DNA of 64,000 nt from Eleftheria terrae (lineage in GTDB: Bacteria > Pseudomonadota > Gammaproteobacteria > Burkholderiales > Burkholderiaceae_C), in NCBI RefSeq assembly GCF_030419005.1, contig NZ_CP106951.1, positions 2,728,001 to 2,792,000 on the forward strand. Reading direction: 5' to 3'. The position numbers were made by a program, and so were the translations under genes. The notes beneath the pieces are model-generated. The model did no database searches. It had not been told where the DNA came from and worked only from the letters and a program-made list of their open reading frames with translations. Shown piece after piece: positions 35,719-44,087 of this stretch (positions are counted from its first letter, which is position 1; every line of letters starts with the position of its first letter).

Positions 35719-35900
35719 GTCGGTCTCTCGAAGGCTCTCGGCGGACCGGCAGGGTCCGCCCCTGGTGCGGGTCGGGGCCGGCCCTGGCAGCCAGGCCCCT
35801 CGGGGGTGCGCGCCTCGCGTAGCGCGGCCGAACCGGTGCTTTGCCGGGTCGATCGGGCCGCGATCATAACGAGGAGAAGCGTCCCATTCGAGGAATTCCC

Positions 35901-35963
35901 TTACATGTTGTTGCAGGGAGACACCTGATTGATATATCAGGGGACTCGGGGCATAACATGTAA
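35901..35963. promoter_or_regulatory. Nested inverted repeats between divergent genes
   Basis: Two perfect 9-bp arms, TTACATGTT (35901-35909) and AACATGTAA (35955-35963), face each other. Between them lies a second inverted repeat CCTGAT-N6-ATCAGG (35924-35941). Each outer arm itself contains the palindrome ACATGT. The DNA is conspicuously AT-rich for this genome (GATTGATATATCAG). The site is about 180 bp from the leftward start and 70 bp from the rightward start, so it likely holds the divergent promoters and operators. Confidence 0.6.
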
Positions 35964-36033
35964 CGTTTTTCCACGAACCGGGTCTTCCCCGGCCCGCTCC
36001 CGCGACCCTCGCGCCCCGATCCGCCGTATCGCC

Positions 36034-36684
36034 ATGTTGTTCGCTCCTGCTCCCCTCGCTGCCCTCCTGCGCGCCTGCGCGCTGGTGACGCTTGCCGCCG
36101 CCGCCGGCGGCGTCCTCGCCAATGAACCGACGGCATCCACCCCGGCCGCCGCTGCGTCCGCTGGCGGCATCGAAGTGGAAGGCTTCCGCTTCGATGCGGC
36201 GGCCCAGGTGGCCGGGCAGAACCTGGTGCTCAACGGCGCCGGGCTGTCCAGCATCCTGTCGGCCAAGTCCACCGCCGTCGCCTTCTACCTGCCGGCCAAG
36301 CAGACCACCATGGAAGCCGCGCTCGCAGTGAAGGGCCCCAAGCGCATCCAGTACTTCATGGTGCGCGACGTCTCGGCGCGCGACCTGAGCAATGCGCTGC
36401 TGGACCGCATTCGCCAGAACAACAGCAGTGAGGAATTCACGGCCAACATCGTGCAGACCTCCCAGCTCGGCGCCGTGTTCGGTACCCGCAAGGAACTGCG
36501 CAAGAGCGACATGGTGACGATCGACTGGATGCCGGCCACGCAAACCACCGAGTTCCGCCTCAACGGCGAGCGCGTGGGCGAGCTCATCAAGGGCGAAAGC
36601 TTCTACCAGATGATGATGAAGGTGTGGATCGGCCCGCGCGTTCGCGCCTCCACCCGCAACGCGCTGCTGGGCCAGCCTGGCTGA
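36034..36684 (+). CDS. Exported chalcone-isomerase-like protein
   Basis: A 216-residue protein with a signal peptide (MLFAPAPLAALLRACALVTL, cleavage near VLA at about residue 29). The mature domain matches bacterial chalcone-isomerase-fold proteins: VLNGAGLSSILSAKSTAVAFYLPAKQ, then KRIQYFMVRDVSARDLSNAL, and GESFYQMMMKVWIG near the end. Bacterial members are usually periplasmic with no flavonoid isomerase activity shown; a fatty-acid-binding-like role is possible. The frame is open to 35929, but the ATG at 36034 begins the signal peptide. Confidence 0.82.
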   Translation: MLFAPAPLAALLRACALVTLAAAAGGVLANEPTASTPAAAASAGGIEVEGFRFDAAAQVAGQNLVLNGAGLSSILSAKSTAVAFYLPAKQTTMEAALAVKGPKRIQYFMVRDVSARDLSNALLDRIRQNNSSEEFTANIVQTSQLGAVFGTRKELRKSDMVTIDWMPATQTTEFRLNGERVGELIKGESFYQMMMKVWIGPRVRASTRNALLGQPG

Positions 36685-36687
36685 GCC

Positions 36688-36721
36688 GCCGCGCCCGGGC
36701 CGTATGCGGCGCGGGCGCGGC
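36688..36721. terminator. Bidirectional terminator-like hairpin between convergent genes
   Basis: A perfect 10-bp inverted repeat GCCGCGCCCG / CGGGCGCGGC with a 14-base loop starts 4 bases after the chalcone-isomerase-like stop and ends 15 bases before the leftward PEP-CTERM gene's stop. It has no T tract, but position and stability favour termination in both directions. Confidence 0.55.
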
Positions 36722-36735
36722 CCTGCATGGTGGCC

Positions 36736-39306
36736 TCAGCCGCCGCGGCCGAGGCGGCGACGTGTCCAGCCCACGATGCCAAGCAGGCCCAGTCCCATCA
36801 GCGCATAGCTGCCCGGCTCGGGCACGGCCGCCACGCCGCCGATCATCAGGTCGACATAGGTGTCGCCATAGACCGCGGTGAGCCGGTACAGCGTCGGGTC
36901 AAGGTTGCTGGTGAGCGAGGCAAAGGTGCCGTCGATGCCGCCGTCGGCCGTGAGTACCCGGAAGGTACCGGACGTCACGCCAGGCTCGAAATCGACCGCC
37001 AGCACGCCGCCCAGTGTGGCGGCGCCGGCCACCTTGAGCAGGTCGTAGGTGTCGGCCGCCAGCACGTCCACCACGAAGCGGGTGGCGCCCAGCAGCAAGT
37101 CGCCGCCCCGCAGCTCGCCGGTGGCGACCTTGCCGTCGGCGCCGGCACCGAAGCTGCCGCCCCGCAGGTCGAACAAGGTGGCGTCGAACAGGTGTGACAC
37201 CCAGGTCTGCGCGCCGTCGCCCTCCTGGCGATAGACGCCGCCAATGCTCAGCGTGCTGTCGGAATAGATGCCGACCGTGCCGCGGTTGATGAGCGACGTG
37301 TCGGTCTGCAGCACCGCGCCACGGTGCAACTCGAGCCGATTGTCGTTGATGCCCAGCTCCGCCAGTGCCTGCCGGTTGCCGCCGTTCCAGGTGTTGGACA
37401 TGCGGGCCAGCGGGCCATCGAGCACCACGGTGCCGGCGTTGTGCACGATGCCGGCGGCCGAGCCGAGGTTCAGGCCCAGCGTGCCATTGCGCATCACATA
37501 GGTTCCCGCCGTGAGCTTGCGCGCGGCAGGGTCCCATTGCGCAAGCGGGCCGTTGACGTCGAGACGCGCGTTGTCGACCTCCAGCGCGCCGCGGTTGTCC
37601 ACCGGGCCGGCCAGCGTCATGCGTCCGGCCTGCACACGCAGGCGGCCCTCGTTGAGCAGGGGCGTCTCCAGCGCGGTGTGGCCGCGCCCGGTCTTCAGGT
37701 AGGTGCCGGCGTTGTGGAAGTGGCTCAGGCGGATGCGGGCAGCGCCCATGCTGCCATCCGGCTGGCTGATGAGGCGGGCGTTGCGGTCTTCGAAACGGGT
37801 ACCCGCCGCGATGCGGATGCTGCCGCTGCCGAGCAGCGGCGCGTCGCCGGCCCAGAAGCCGCCGCCATTGAGGCTCAGGCTGCTGTCCAGTCGCTTGCGG
37901 AACCAGTCCTCCGGTTGCAGGAAGTCGTAGCTGCCCTCGTACAGTTCGGCATAGCCGTTGACGACGATGCCGCCGCTGGCGCGGATCTCCCCTTCGCCCC
38001 ACACCAGACGGTCGACGACGATCTTGCCGTTGACGGTCAATTCGCTGTCGACCGGCCCCCCATTGATCCACGCCCGCTCGGCCACCCGCAGCGCGCCCAC
38101 CTCCAGCGCCCCGTCGATGGTCAGCGCCGCGCCCTCCAGGACGTTCACCTGCCCTCGGCCGGTGATGCGCCCGCCTTCGCGGAACAGGTAGCTGCCACCG
38201 CTGAAGCTGAGCTCGCCACTGTTGTCGATGATGCTGCGGCTGCCGCTGAAGACGGCGGTCACCGCGTGCTCGTCGAAGCGCCAGTCGGCGAAGCGGAGCC
38301 GGCCGTCACTGCCCACCGTCCACTGGCCACTGCTGTTGAGGTAGGTGCGCGGCGTGGACACGCTCATGCTGCCGTCGACCCGGATGCTGCCGGTATGCGT
38401 CCAGTCACCGCGGTACAGGTCGATCGCCATCGAGGTGTTGCGCAGCACCTCGATCACGCCGCTGTTGCTCCAGCTGGCGCCGGCCGAGCCGGCCTCAAAG
38501 TTCAGGGCGCCCGCCTCCACACGCAACAGCCCGTGGTTCTCGAAGCGCGCCCCGCCATAGGAGAGGCTCAGCACGGTGGAGCCGCTGCCGGTCTTCAGGT
38601 AGCTGCCGTCGTTGACCAGCCCGCCGCCCACCTGGACGGTGCGGCTGCCCTGCGTCGCCTGGTCGTGCAGCCGGCCACCGCCGCCGACCAGCAGCCCGCC
38701 GTCGAAACCGCCGCCCTGCATGTCCGCAGCGAAGGTCGTCTCGCCGAGCAATTCCAGCCGGGTGGCGTAGTCGAGGTACTTGTTCCCGCTGCCCGACAGG
38801 CGCGCCGCCCCCAGCACGATCAGCGTGGCGCCGTCGCCCCAGGTGTTGGGGTTGACGAGCACCTCGCCGGCGGTCCAGTCGAGCCGCTGCAAGGTGGTGG
38901 AGCCGACCCCCGTGATGCGCCCGCCCGCGAAGTCGAGCGTGCCGAGCGCCGAGCCTTCGCCGGTCAGGCGCAGCTCGCCGCCGCTGAGTCGCAGCCTGCC
39001 GGTGCCATAGACCTTGTCGACCTCGAAGAAGCCGCTGCGCAGCTCGGTGTCGGCGCTGCCCAGCAAGGCCCGGGTGGAGGCACTCGCCGGTGGTCCGGCG
39101 GACCAGTTGGGCAGCAGGTCCCAGAAGGACTGGTCGGGCCCCTGGGCCCCCGTCCAGTGCGTGTCGATCGCCCAGGCGGCCGGCCCCGCCAGCGCCAGCT
39201 GGGCCGCCAGTGCCAATGCCGCCCGTCGCAGGGCGGGTCGCCAGTGGCCGCGGCGGGGCGGGCGCAGGCTGGCAGGGGGGAAACGAAGGGCGTGCCGACT
39301 TCGCAT
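36736..39306 (-). CDS. Large repetitive PEP-CTERM protein (autotransporter-like beta-helix)
   Basis: An 856-residue exported protein. The N-terminus has an arginine-rich extension and hydrophobic core (RRAALALAAQLALAGPAAWA, cleavage near 46). The whole mature part is a series of short beta-coil units such as GRLRLSGGELRLTGEG, FENHGLLRVEAGALNFEAG and LNEGRLRVQAGRMTLAG, with NSG/NHG/NEG turns like autotransporter passenger helices. The unit GTYLKTG / GSYLKTGSG recurs at two places. It has no autotransporter barrel. Instead it ends with VPEPGSYALMGLGLLGIVGW and RRRLGRGG, a PEP-CTERM signal. AAGGAG precedes the ATG at 39306. It is probably a matrix or surface structural protein. Confidence 0.87.
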   Translation of the reverse strand: MRSRHALRFPPASLRPPRRGHWRPALRRAALALAAQLALAGPAAWAIDTHWTGAQGPDQSFWDLLPNWSAGPPASASTRALLGSADTELRSGFFEVDKVYGTGRLRLSGGELRLTGEGSALGTLDFAGGRITGVGSTTLQRLDWTAGEVLVNPNTWGDGATLIVLGAARLSGSGNKYLDYATRLELLGETTFAADMQGGGFDGGLLVGGGGRLHDQATQGSRTVQVGGGLVNDGSYLKTGSGSTVLSLSYGGARFENHGLLRVEAGALNFEAGSAGASWSNSGVIEVLRNTSMAIDLYRGDWTHTGSIRVDGSMSVSTPRTYLNSSGQWTVGSDGRLRFADWRFDEHAVTAVFSGSRSIIDNSGELSFSGGSYLFREGGRITGRGQVNVLEGAALTIDGALEVGALRVAERAWINGGPVDSELTVNGKIVVDRLVWGEGEIRASGGIVVNGYAELYEGSYDFLQPEDWFRKRLDSSLSLNGGGFWAGDAPLLGSGSIRIAAGTRFEDRNARLISQPDGSMGAARIRLSHFHNAGTYLKTGRGHTALETPLLNEGRLRVQAGRMTLAGPVDNRGALEVDNARLDVNGPLAQWDPAARKLTAGTYVMRNGTLGLNLGSAAGIVHNAGTVVLDGPLARMSNTWNGGNRQALAELGINDNRLELHRGAVLQTDTSLINRGTVGIYSDSTLSIGGVYRQEGDGAQTWVSHLFDATLFDLRGGSFGAGADGKVATGELRGGDLLLGATRFVVDVLAADTYDLLKVAGAATLGGVLAVDFEPGVTSGTFRVLTADGGIDGTFASLTSNLDPTLYRLTAVYGDTYVDLMIGGVAAVPEPGSYALMGLGLLGIVGWTRRRLGRGG

Positions 39307-39439
39307 GATGGCTCCTTGAAGGTTGATGGCAGCCGAGGGGTGGCCTGCATTGCCGGCCCGGCATGCGAGCCGGCAGCGCGGCGGGACAGGCAGGCACACG
39401 CGCCCGGCGCGTCGCCAACATATCCGTGCACCGGCATGC

Positions 39440-39464
39440 CCGGCCCCCTCAGCCAGGGGGCCGG
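39440..39464 (-). terminator. Strong hairpin downstream of the S33 peptidase gene
   Basis: A perfect 10-bp stem CCGGCCCCCT / AGGGGGCCGG with loop CAGCC lies 23 bases past the leftward S33 peptidase stop. There is no T tract on either strand. It separates this gene from the large PEP-CTERM gene, transcribed in the same direction. Confidence 0.45.
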
Positions 39465-39487
39465 GTCAGCCCGGGTACCTCGGGCGC

Positions 39488-40471
39488 TCAGTGCCCGCCG
39501 GGGTGATCGCGTCCAGGCGGTGGGCCGGACTCGGCACACAAGGCGAGCGCCCAGCGCCGCACCGCCTCTCGCAGCACCGGCGCAAGGGCCGGGTCGGCGG
39601 TGCGGTGGCCGGCATCGGCCACCAGGTGCACCTCGGCCGCGCCCCCCGCGGCCGCAGCCAGCCATTCGGTGTTGGCCGGAGGGCAGGTGGTATCGCGCAA
39701 GCCATGGACGAATGCAAGCGGCCCGCTGCGCCAGGCCGAGAGCCGTCGGTGCCAGCGTTGCTGCGCGCCGTGCGGCAGAAAACAGGCGTGGCGCATGAAT
39801 TGCGCGAACACCGCCCAGGCGGCCGCTTGCTGCGGGTCGATTTCCGCTGCCGTGGCGCCCGGCCATTCACCGGCCGCGCCACCAGCGGCTGCATGCGCGG
39901 CTTCGAAGGCGGTCCACGCCTGCAGCAGCAGGCCAGAGGGCGGCCGTTGTGCTGCCCCGCGCAGCAGGGCGGCCGTGCCGCCCGGTGGCAGCTGCAGCAG
40001 GCGCCGCCCGGCATCGCCGAGCCAACGGTCCCAGGCAGCGCAGTAGGCGTCGATCTCGTCACGCCTGCCGAGGAAGGCGCTGCGCAGAAACAGCCCGCGG
40101 ACCGACTGCGGCCGGAGACAGGCGTATTCAAGCGCCGGCACCGCGCCCCAGGAGCCGGCCAGCAGCGCCAGCCGGCCCAGCCGCAAGTGGGCACGCAGGC
40201 GCTCGATATCGGCCAGCAGGTGCCGCAGGGTGTTGTGCCGGCACTCGCCGGCCGGCTCGCTGCGGCCGCAGCCGCGCTGGTCCCAGCAGACCCAGCGCAC
40301 GGGCAGCCCCTGCAACCAGGCCACGGGTTCCGGCCGGGTGCGGCCGCCCGGCCCGCCGTGAATGACGAGCACGGTGGGGCCGTGCGGGTCGCCCCCTTGC
40401 GACCACCACAGCCGATGGCCGTCGCCGGTGTCGATGAGCTGGTCGCCGGTGGCGCCGTGCGGTGTCTGCAT
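39488..40471 (-). CDS. Alpha/beta hydrolase of the S33 prolyl aminopeptidase type
   Basis: A 327-residue cytoplasmic hydrolase. Features of proline iminopeptidase are VIHGGPGG (oxyanion loop, about 37-44), WDQRGCGRSEP, the nucleophile elbow GSWGA and a late HVLADAGHRT-like region (VADAGHRT) with the catalytic histidine. The family removes N-terminal proline from peptides. Its start is about 155 bp from pqqA in the opposite direction. In PQQ biosynthesis a peptidase must trim the modified PqqA peptide, and no pqqF/pqqG is visible in the window, so a link is possible but unproven. Confidence 0.8.
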   Translation of the reverse strand: MQTPHGATGDQLIDTGDGHRLWWSQGGDPHGPTVLVIHGGPGGRTRPEPVAWLQGLPVRWVCWDQRGCGRSEPAGECRHNTLRHLLADIERLRAHLRLGRLALLAGSWGAVPALEYACLRPQSVRGLFLRSAFLGRRDEIDAYCAAWDRWLGDAGRRLLQLPPGGTAALLRGAAQRPPSGLLLQAWTAFEAAHAAAGGAAGEWPGATAAEIDPQQAAAWAVFAQFMRHACFLPHGAQQRWHRRLSAWRSGPLAFVHGLRDTTCPPANTEWLAAAAGGAAEVHLVADAGHRTADPALAPVLREAVRRWALALCAESGPPPGRDHPGGH

Positions 40472-40625
40472 GTCGCTTCAGATCGAAAGTAGGAGAGGCA
40501 CAGCGCTTGCTGAATTGGCTGGCCCGGGTCGCAACTGCCCGGCGCCGGGCCGCCCCCTGCGGCCCGGCAGCCGACAGTCGCGGCATGCGATGTCGAACTT
40601 TCCTCTTCTTGAAAGGACTCTAGCC

Positions 40626-40700
40626 ATGCAGTGGAGCAAGCCACAGTACCAGGACCTGCGCTTCGGTTTCGAAGTGACGATGTATATCGCGGCTCGTTGA
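40626..40700 (+). CDS. pqqA: PqqA, PQQ precursor peptide
   Basis: A 24-residue peptide, MQWSKPQYQDLRFGFEVTMY then IAAR. It matches PqqA: the glutamate and tyrosine that are crosslinked and become PQQ sit at positions 16 and 20 in the motif E-V-T-M-Y. AAAGGA precedes the ATG by nine bases. It leads the pqqBCDE genes in the standard order. A long frame in the same phase from 40362 is spurious. Confidence 0.97.
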   Translation: MQWSKPQYQDLRFGFEVTMYIAAR

Positions 40701-40716
40701 GCCCGTCGTGACCCGG

Positions 40717-40773
40717 TCTCCCTGCCGTGCCGGCCGCCGTTCGGCGAGCCGTCGACATGGCAGGGAGATTTCC
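40717..40773 (+). terminator. Attenuator-like hairpin between pqqA and pqqB
   Basis: A perfect 10-bp inverted repeat TCTCCCTGCC (40717-40726) / GGCAGGGAGA (40759-40768) is followed by TTTCC and TTTT. The 32-base loop can fold further. Partial termination here would give more pqqA transcript than pqqBCDE, which is known in other PQQ producers. Confidence 0.65.
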
Positions 40774-40832
40774 TTTTGGCCTGGCGGCGCAGGTAAGTGT
40801 TGCCGCAGCGCCCTTCCCTGGGAGACGGCACG

Positions 40833-41765
40833 ATGAAGATCCTGGTCCTCGGCTCTGGCGCCGGTGGCGGCTTTCCGCAGTGGAATTGCAACTGCACCTT
40901 GTGCGCCGGCCAGCGGCACGGCCGGGTGCAGGCCCGGCCACGCACCCAGAGTTCCATTGCGGTCTCCGACGATGGCGAACACTGGGCCTTGCTGAACGCT
41001 TCGCCCGACCTGGGCCACCAGTTGCGCAGCCAGCCGCAGCTGCAGCCGCGGCACGGCACGCGCCACACGCCCATCGCGGCAGTGCTGCTGATGGATGCGC
41101 AGATCGACCATGCCGCCGGCTTGCTGAGCCTGCGCGAGGGCCCGCCGATCGAGCTGTACTGCACGCCCTGCGTGTTCGATGACCTGAACACCGGCCTGCC
41201 GCTGCTGCCGGCGCTGCAGCACTACTGCGGCGTGCGCCCCCACCTGCTGCCGGTGGCCGGCAGCCGCAGCGAGGCGGACTTCGAGATCGACGGCCTGCCC
41301 GGGCTGCGCTGGCAGGCCCTGGCCATTCCCGGCAAGGCGCCGCCCTACTCGCCGCACCGGCATGCGCCGGCGGTGGGCGACAACATCGCGCTGCACATCG
41401 AGGACCGGCGCAGCGGCCGCAGCCTGTTCTATGCGCCGGGCCTGGCGGCCGTCGGCCCCCGGGAACAGGCCTGGATGCAGGCTGCCTCCTGCGTGATGGT
41501 GGACGGCACCTTCTGGACCGAGGACGAGATGCCGCACGCCGGGCTGGGCGCGAAGACAGCCGCCGAGATGGGCCACTTGCCGCAATGCGGCCAGGCCGGC
41601 CGCCCCGGCATGCTGCAGGCGCTGGACCGGCTCGACGGCCCGCGCAAGGTGCTCATCCACATCAACAACAGCAACCCCATCCTCGATGAAGCCGGCCCCG
41701 AGCGCCAGGCACTGGCACGCCACGGCATCGAGGTGGCTTTCGACGGCATGGAGATCGAACTGTGA
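40833..41765 (+). CDS. pqqB: PqqB, metallo-hydrolase-fold oxygenase of PQQ synthesis
   Basis: A 310-residue protein. It begins with [20 protein letters not shown] and contains NASPDLG, the metal-ligand segment [12 protein letters not shown], and the C-terminal [11 protein letters not shown] typical of PqqB. PqqB is reported to be an iron-dependent hydroxylase acting on the tyrosine-derived intermediate. The ATG at 40833 with GGGAGA upstream is used. Its stop overlaps the pqqC start (GTGA at 41762-41765), so the two are coupled. Confidence 0.97.
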   Translation: MKILVLGSGAGGGFPQWNCNCTLCAGQRHGRVQARPRTQSSIAVSDDGEHWALLNASPDLGHQLRSQPQLQPRHGTRHTPIAAVLLMDAQIDHAAGLLSLREGPPIELYCTPCVFDDLNTGLPLLPALQHYCGVRPHLLPVAGSRSEADFEIDGLPGLRWQALAIPGKAPPYSPHRHAPAVGDNIALHIEDRRSGRSLFYAPGLAAVGPREQAWMQAASCVMVDGTFWTEDEMPHAGLGAKTAAEMGHLPQCGQAGRPGMLQALDRLDGPRKVLIHINNSNPILDEAGPERQALARHGIEVAFDGMEIEL

Positions 41766-42520
41766 GCGCGGACACTGCCACCGATGCCCCCGCCTGGGGC
41801 GAACAGGAATTCGAGGCCCGGCTGCGCGAGCTCGAAGCCGGCTACCACATCCACCATCCCTTCAACCTGCGGCTCAACAGCGGCCGGCTGCAGCCCTTCC
41901 AGGTGCGCGGCTGGGTGGCCAACCGCTTCTACTACCAGCTGTGCATCCCGATGAAGGATGCGGCCATCCTCTCCAACTGCCCGGACCGCGAGGTGCGCCG
42001 GCGCTGGATCGAGCGCCTGCTCGACCACGACGGCCGGCCCGACGCGCAGGGCCGCTTCCGTGACGGCGAAGCCGGTGGCATCGAGGCCTGGTCACGCCTG
42101 GGCGAGGCGGTGGGGCTGTCGCGCGAGGCCTTGTGGTCGCAGCAGCATGTGGTGCCCGGCGTGCGCTTCGCGGTCGATGCCTACCTCAACTTCGCGCGCC
42201 GGGCGCCGTGGCAGGAGGCGGCCATCTCCTCGCTCACCGAGCTGTTCGCGCCGCGCATCCATGCCGACCGGCTGGCCGGCTGGCCGCAGCACTACCCCTG
42301 GATCGAGGCCGACGGCCTGCAGTACTTCCGCAGCCGCATTCCGCTCGCCTCGCGCGACGTGGAGCACGGCCTGGAGATCGCGCTCGGCTGGTGCCGCAGC
42401 CGCGAGCGGCAGCAGCGTGCGCTGGAGATCCTGCAGTTCAAGCTCGACATCCTGTGGTCCATGCTCGATGCCATCGAGCGGGCCTATCCCGACGACCTGC
42501 CCGAGGAGAAGCGACCGTGA
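41762..42520 (+). CDS. pqqC: PqqC, pyrroloquinoline-quinone synthase
   Basis: A 252-residue helical oxidase that performs the final ring closure and eight-electron oxidation without metal or cofactor. Family features are [42 protein letters not shown] and the C-terminal [13 protein letters not shown]. Start is GTG in a GTGA overlap with pqqB; the stop overlaps the GTG of pqqD in the same way. Confidence 0.97.
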   Translation: MSADTATDAPAWGEQEFEARLRELEAGYHIHHPFNLRLNSGRLQPFQVRGWVANRFYYQLCIPMKDAAILSNCPDREVRRRWIERLLDHDGRPDAQGRFRDGEAGGIEAWSRLGEAVGLSREALWSQQHVVPGVRFAVDAYLNFARRAPWQEAAISSLTELFAPRIHADRLAGWPQHYPWIEADGLQYFRSRIPLASRDVEHGLEIALGWCRSRERQQRALEILQFKLDILWSMLDAIERAYPDDLPEEKRP

Positions 42521-42804
42521 CTGCCCGGCCCCTGCCCCTGCCGCGCGGCTTCGAGGCCATGCCCACCATCGCGCCGATGTACCGGCTGCAGTTCGAGCCG
42601 GCCCAGAACGCCTGGGTGCTGCTGTATCCGGAAGGCATGGTCAAGCTCAACGACCCGGCCGCCGAGATCCTGCGGCGCTGCAGCGGCACGCAGAACGTGC
42701 AGCAGCTCATCGCGGGCCTGGAGCGCGACTACCGCCAGTCCGACCTGAGCGACGACATCTGCGAATTCCTGAGTGACGCCTATGGCCGCGGCTGGATCAT
42801 CTGA
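42517..42804 (+). CDS. pqqD: PqqD, PqqA-binding chaperone
   Basis: A 95-residue peptide chaperone that delivers PqqA to the radical SAM enzyme PqqE. Characteristic sequence: [36 protein letters not shown] (shown in part), then [11 protein letters not shown]. Start is GTG in a GTGA overlap with pqqC. The last 23 bases overlap the 5' end of pqqE, so translation of PqqD and PqqE is tightly linked, consistent with their forming a complex. Confidence 0.96.
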   Translation: MTARPLPLPRGFEAMPTIAPMYRLQFEPAQNAWVLLYPEGMVKLNDPAAEILRRCSGTQNVQQLIAGLERDYRQSDLSDDICEFLSDAYGRGWII

Positions 42805-43993
42805 GCCGGCCGCCCGGCCTGCAGCCGGCCCGCCGCTGTGGCTGCTGGCGGAGCTGACCTACCGTTGCCCGCTGCATTGCGTGTTCTGCTCCAACCCGGT
42901 GGACTACGCCAGCCACGCGGCGGAGCTGGACACAGCGGCCTGGCTGGATGTGCTGACGCAGGCGCGCGCGCTGGGCGCGGTGCAGCTCGGCCTGTCGGGC
43001 GGCGAGCCGCTGTTGCGCGAGGACCTGGAGGAGATCGTCGCGCACGCGCACCGGCTCGGCTTCTACGTCAATCTCATCACCTCGGGCGTCGGCCTCACGC
43101 CGGCACGGGCCCGGGCGCTGAAGCAGGCGGGGCTGGACCACATCCAGCTGTCCTTCCAGGACCACACCCGGGAGCTGAACGACTTCCTCTCGTCCACCCG
43201 CACCTTCGAGCTGAAGTCGCGCACCGCGGCCCTCATCAAGTCGCTCGGCTACCCGATGGTGCTCAACTGCGTGATGCACCGCTTCAACCTGCCGCATGTG
43301 GGCCGCATCATCGAGATGGCGGAGGCGATGGGGGCCGACTTCCTGGAGCTGGCCAACACGCAGTACTACGGCTGGGCCTGGCTCAACCGCGACCGGCTGA
43401 TGCCCACGCCCGAGGACTTGGCCGACGCCGAGGCCATCGTCGGCCACCACCGGCAGCGGCTGGCCGGGCGCATGAAGATCCTCTGGGTCTCGCCCGACTA
43501 TGCCGACGCGAAACCGAAGGCCTGCATGAACGGCTGGGGCTCGGTGTTCCTGCTGGTGGCGCCCGACGGGCTGGCCCAGCCCTGCCACAGTGCGCGCATG
43601 CTGCCGGGCCTGCAGCTGCCCAATGTGCGGCAGGCGTCGCTGCGCGAGATCTGGCACGACAGCCCGGCCTTCAACCGCTTCCGCGGCGATGCCTGGATGA
43701 ACGACACCTGCCGCAGCTGCGACCGGCATGGCGAGGACTTCGGCGGCTGCCGCTGCCAGGCCTGGCTGTTCACTGGCTCGGCCGAGGCGACCGACCCGGT
43801 CTGCCCGCACAGCCCCGACCGGGGGCGGGTGGACCAGGTGATTGCCGCCGCCCGTGCCGCGCCTGCGGCAGCGGCGCAGCCGCTGCGCTTCGTGCCGAAT
43901 GCCAGCCGCGGCGCTGGCCTGCTCTACCGCAGCGACGAGAACTCACGGCGCTGGGGCAGCCAGCCGCCGGGACAGCCAGCGCCACCTGGCTGA
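42782..43993 (+). CDS. pqqE: PqqE, radical SAM PqqA-crosslinking enzyme
   Basis: A 403-residue radical S-adenosylmethionine enzyme that forms the Glu-Tyr carbon-carbon bond in PqqA. The [4Fe-4S] motif CPLHCVFC has cysteines at 29, 33 and 36. SGGEPLLRED and the SPASM-domain cysteines near the C-terminus (PCHSARM, CRSCDRHGEDFGGCRCQ) are all present. The ATG at 42782 is used; a GTG at 42773 would add three residues. The gene overlaps pqqD by 23 bases. The C-terminal about 40 residues past the SPASM domain are low-complexity. Confidence 0.97.
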   Translation: MAAAGSSEPAARPAAGPPLWLLAELTYRCPLHCVFCSNPVDYASHAAELDTAAWLDVLTQARALGAVQLGLSGGEPLLREDLEEIVAHAHRLGFYVNLITSGVGLTPARARALKQAGLDHIQLSFQDHTRELNDFLSSTRTFELKSRTAALIKSLGYPMVLNCVMHRFNLPHVGRIIEMAEAMGADFLELANTQYYGWAWLNRDRLMPTPEDLADAEAIVGHHRQRLAGRMKILWVSPDYADAKPKACMNGWGSVFLLVAPDGLAQPCHSARMLPGLQLPNVRQASLREIWHDSPAFNRFRGDAWMNDTCRSCDRHGEDFGGCRCQAWLFTGSAEATDPVCPHSPDRGRVDQVIAAARAAPAAAAQPLRFVPNASRGAGLLYRSDENSRRWGSQPPGQPAPPG

Positions 43994-44087
43994 GGGGGAG
44001 CTGGCCGGGCCGCAGCGGCGCGGCGGGCAGGCGCCGTTAAGATCGCGCCGCATTGCCACCGCACGCCGGGCCTGCCGGCGCTTCCCC

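Noticed and set aside
37324..39798. An 824-codon rightward frame over the large PEP-CTERM gene
   Set aside because: Antisense shadow; no signal, domain or ribosome binding site.
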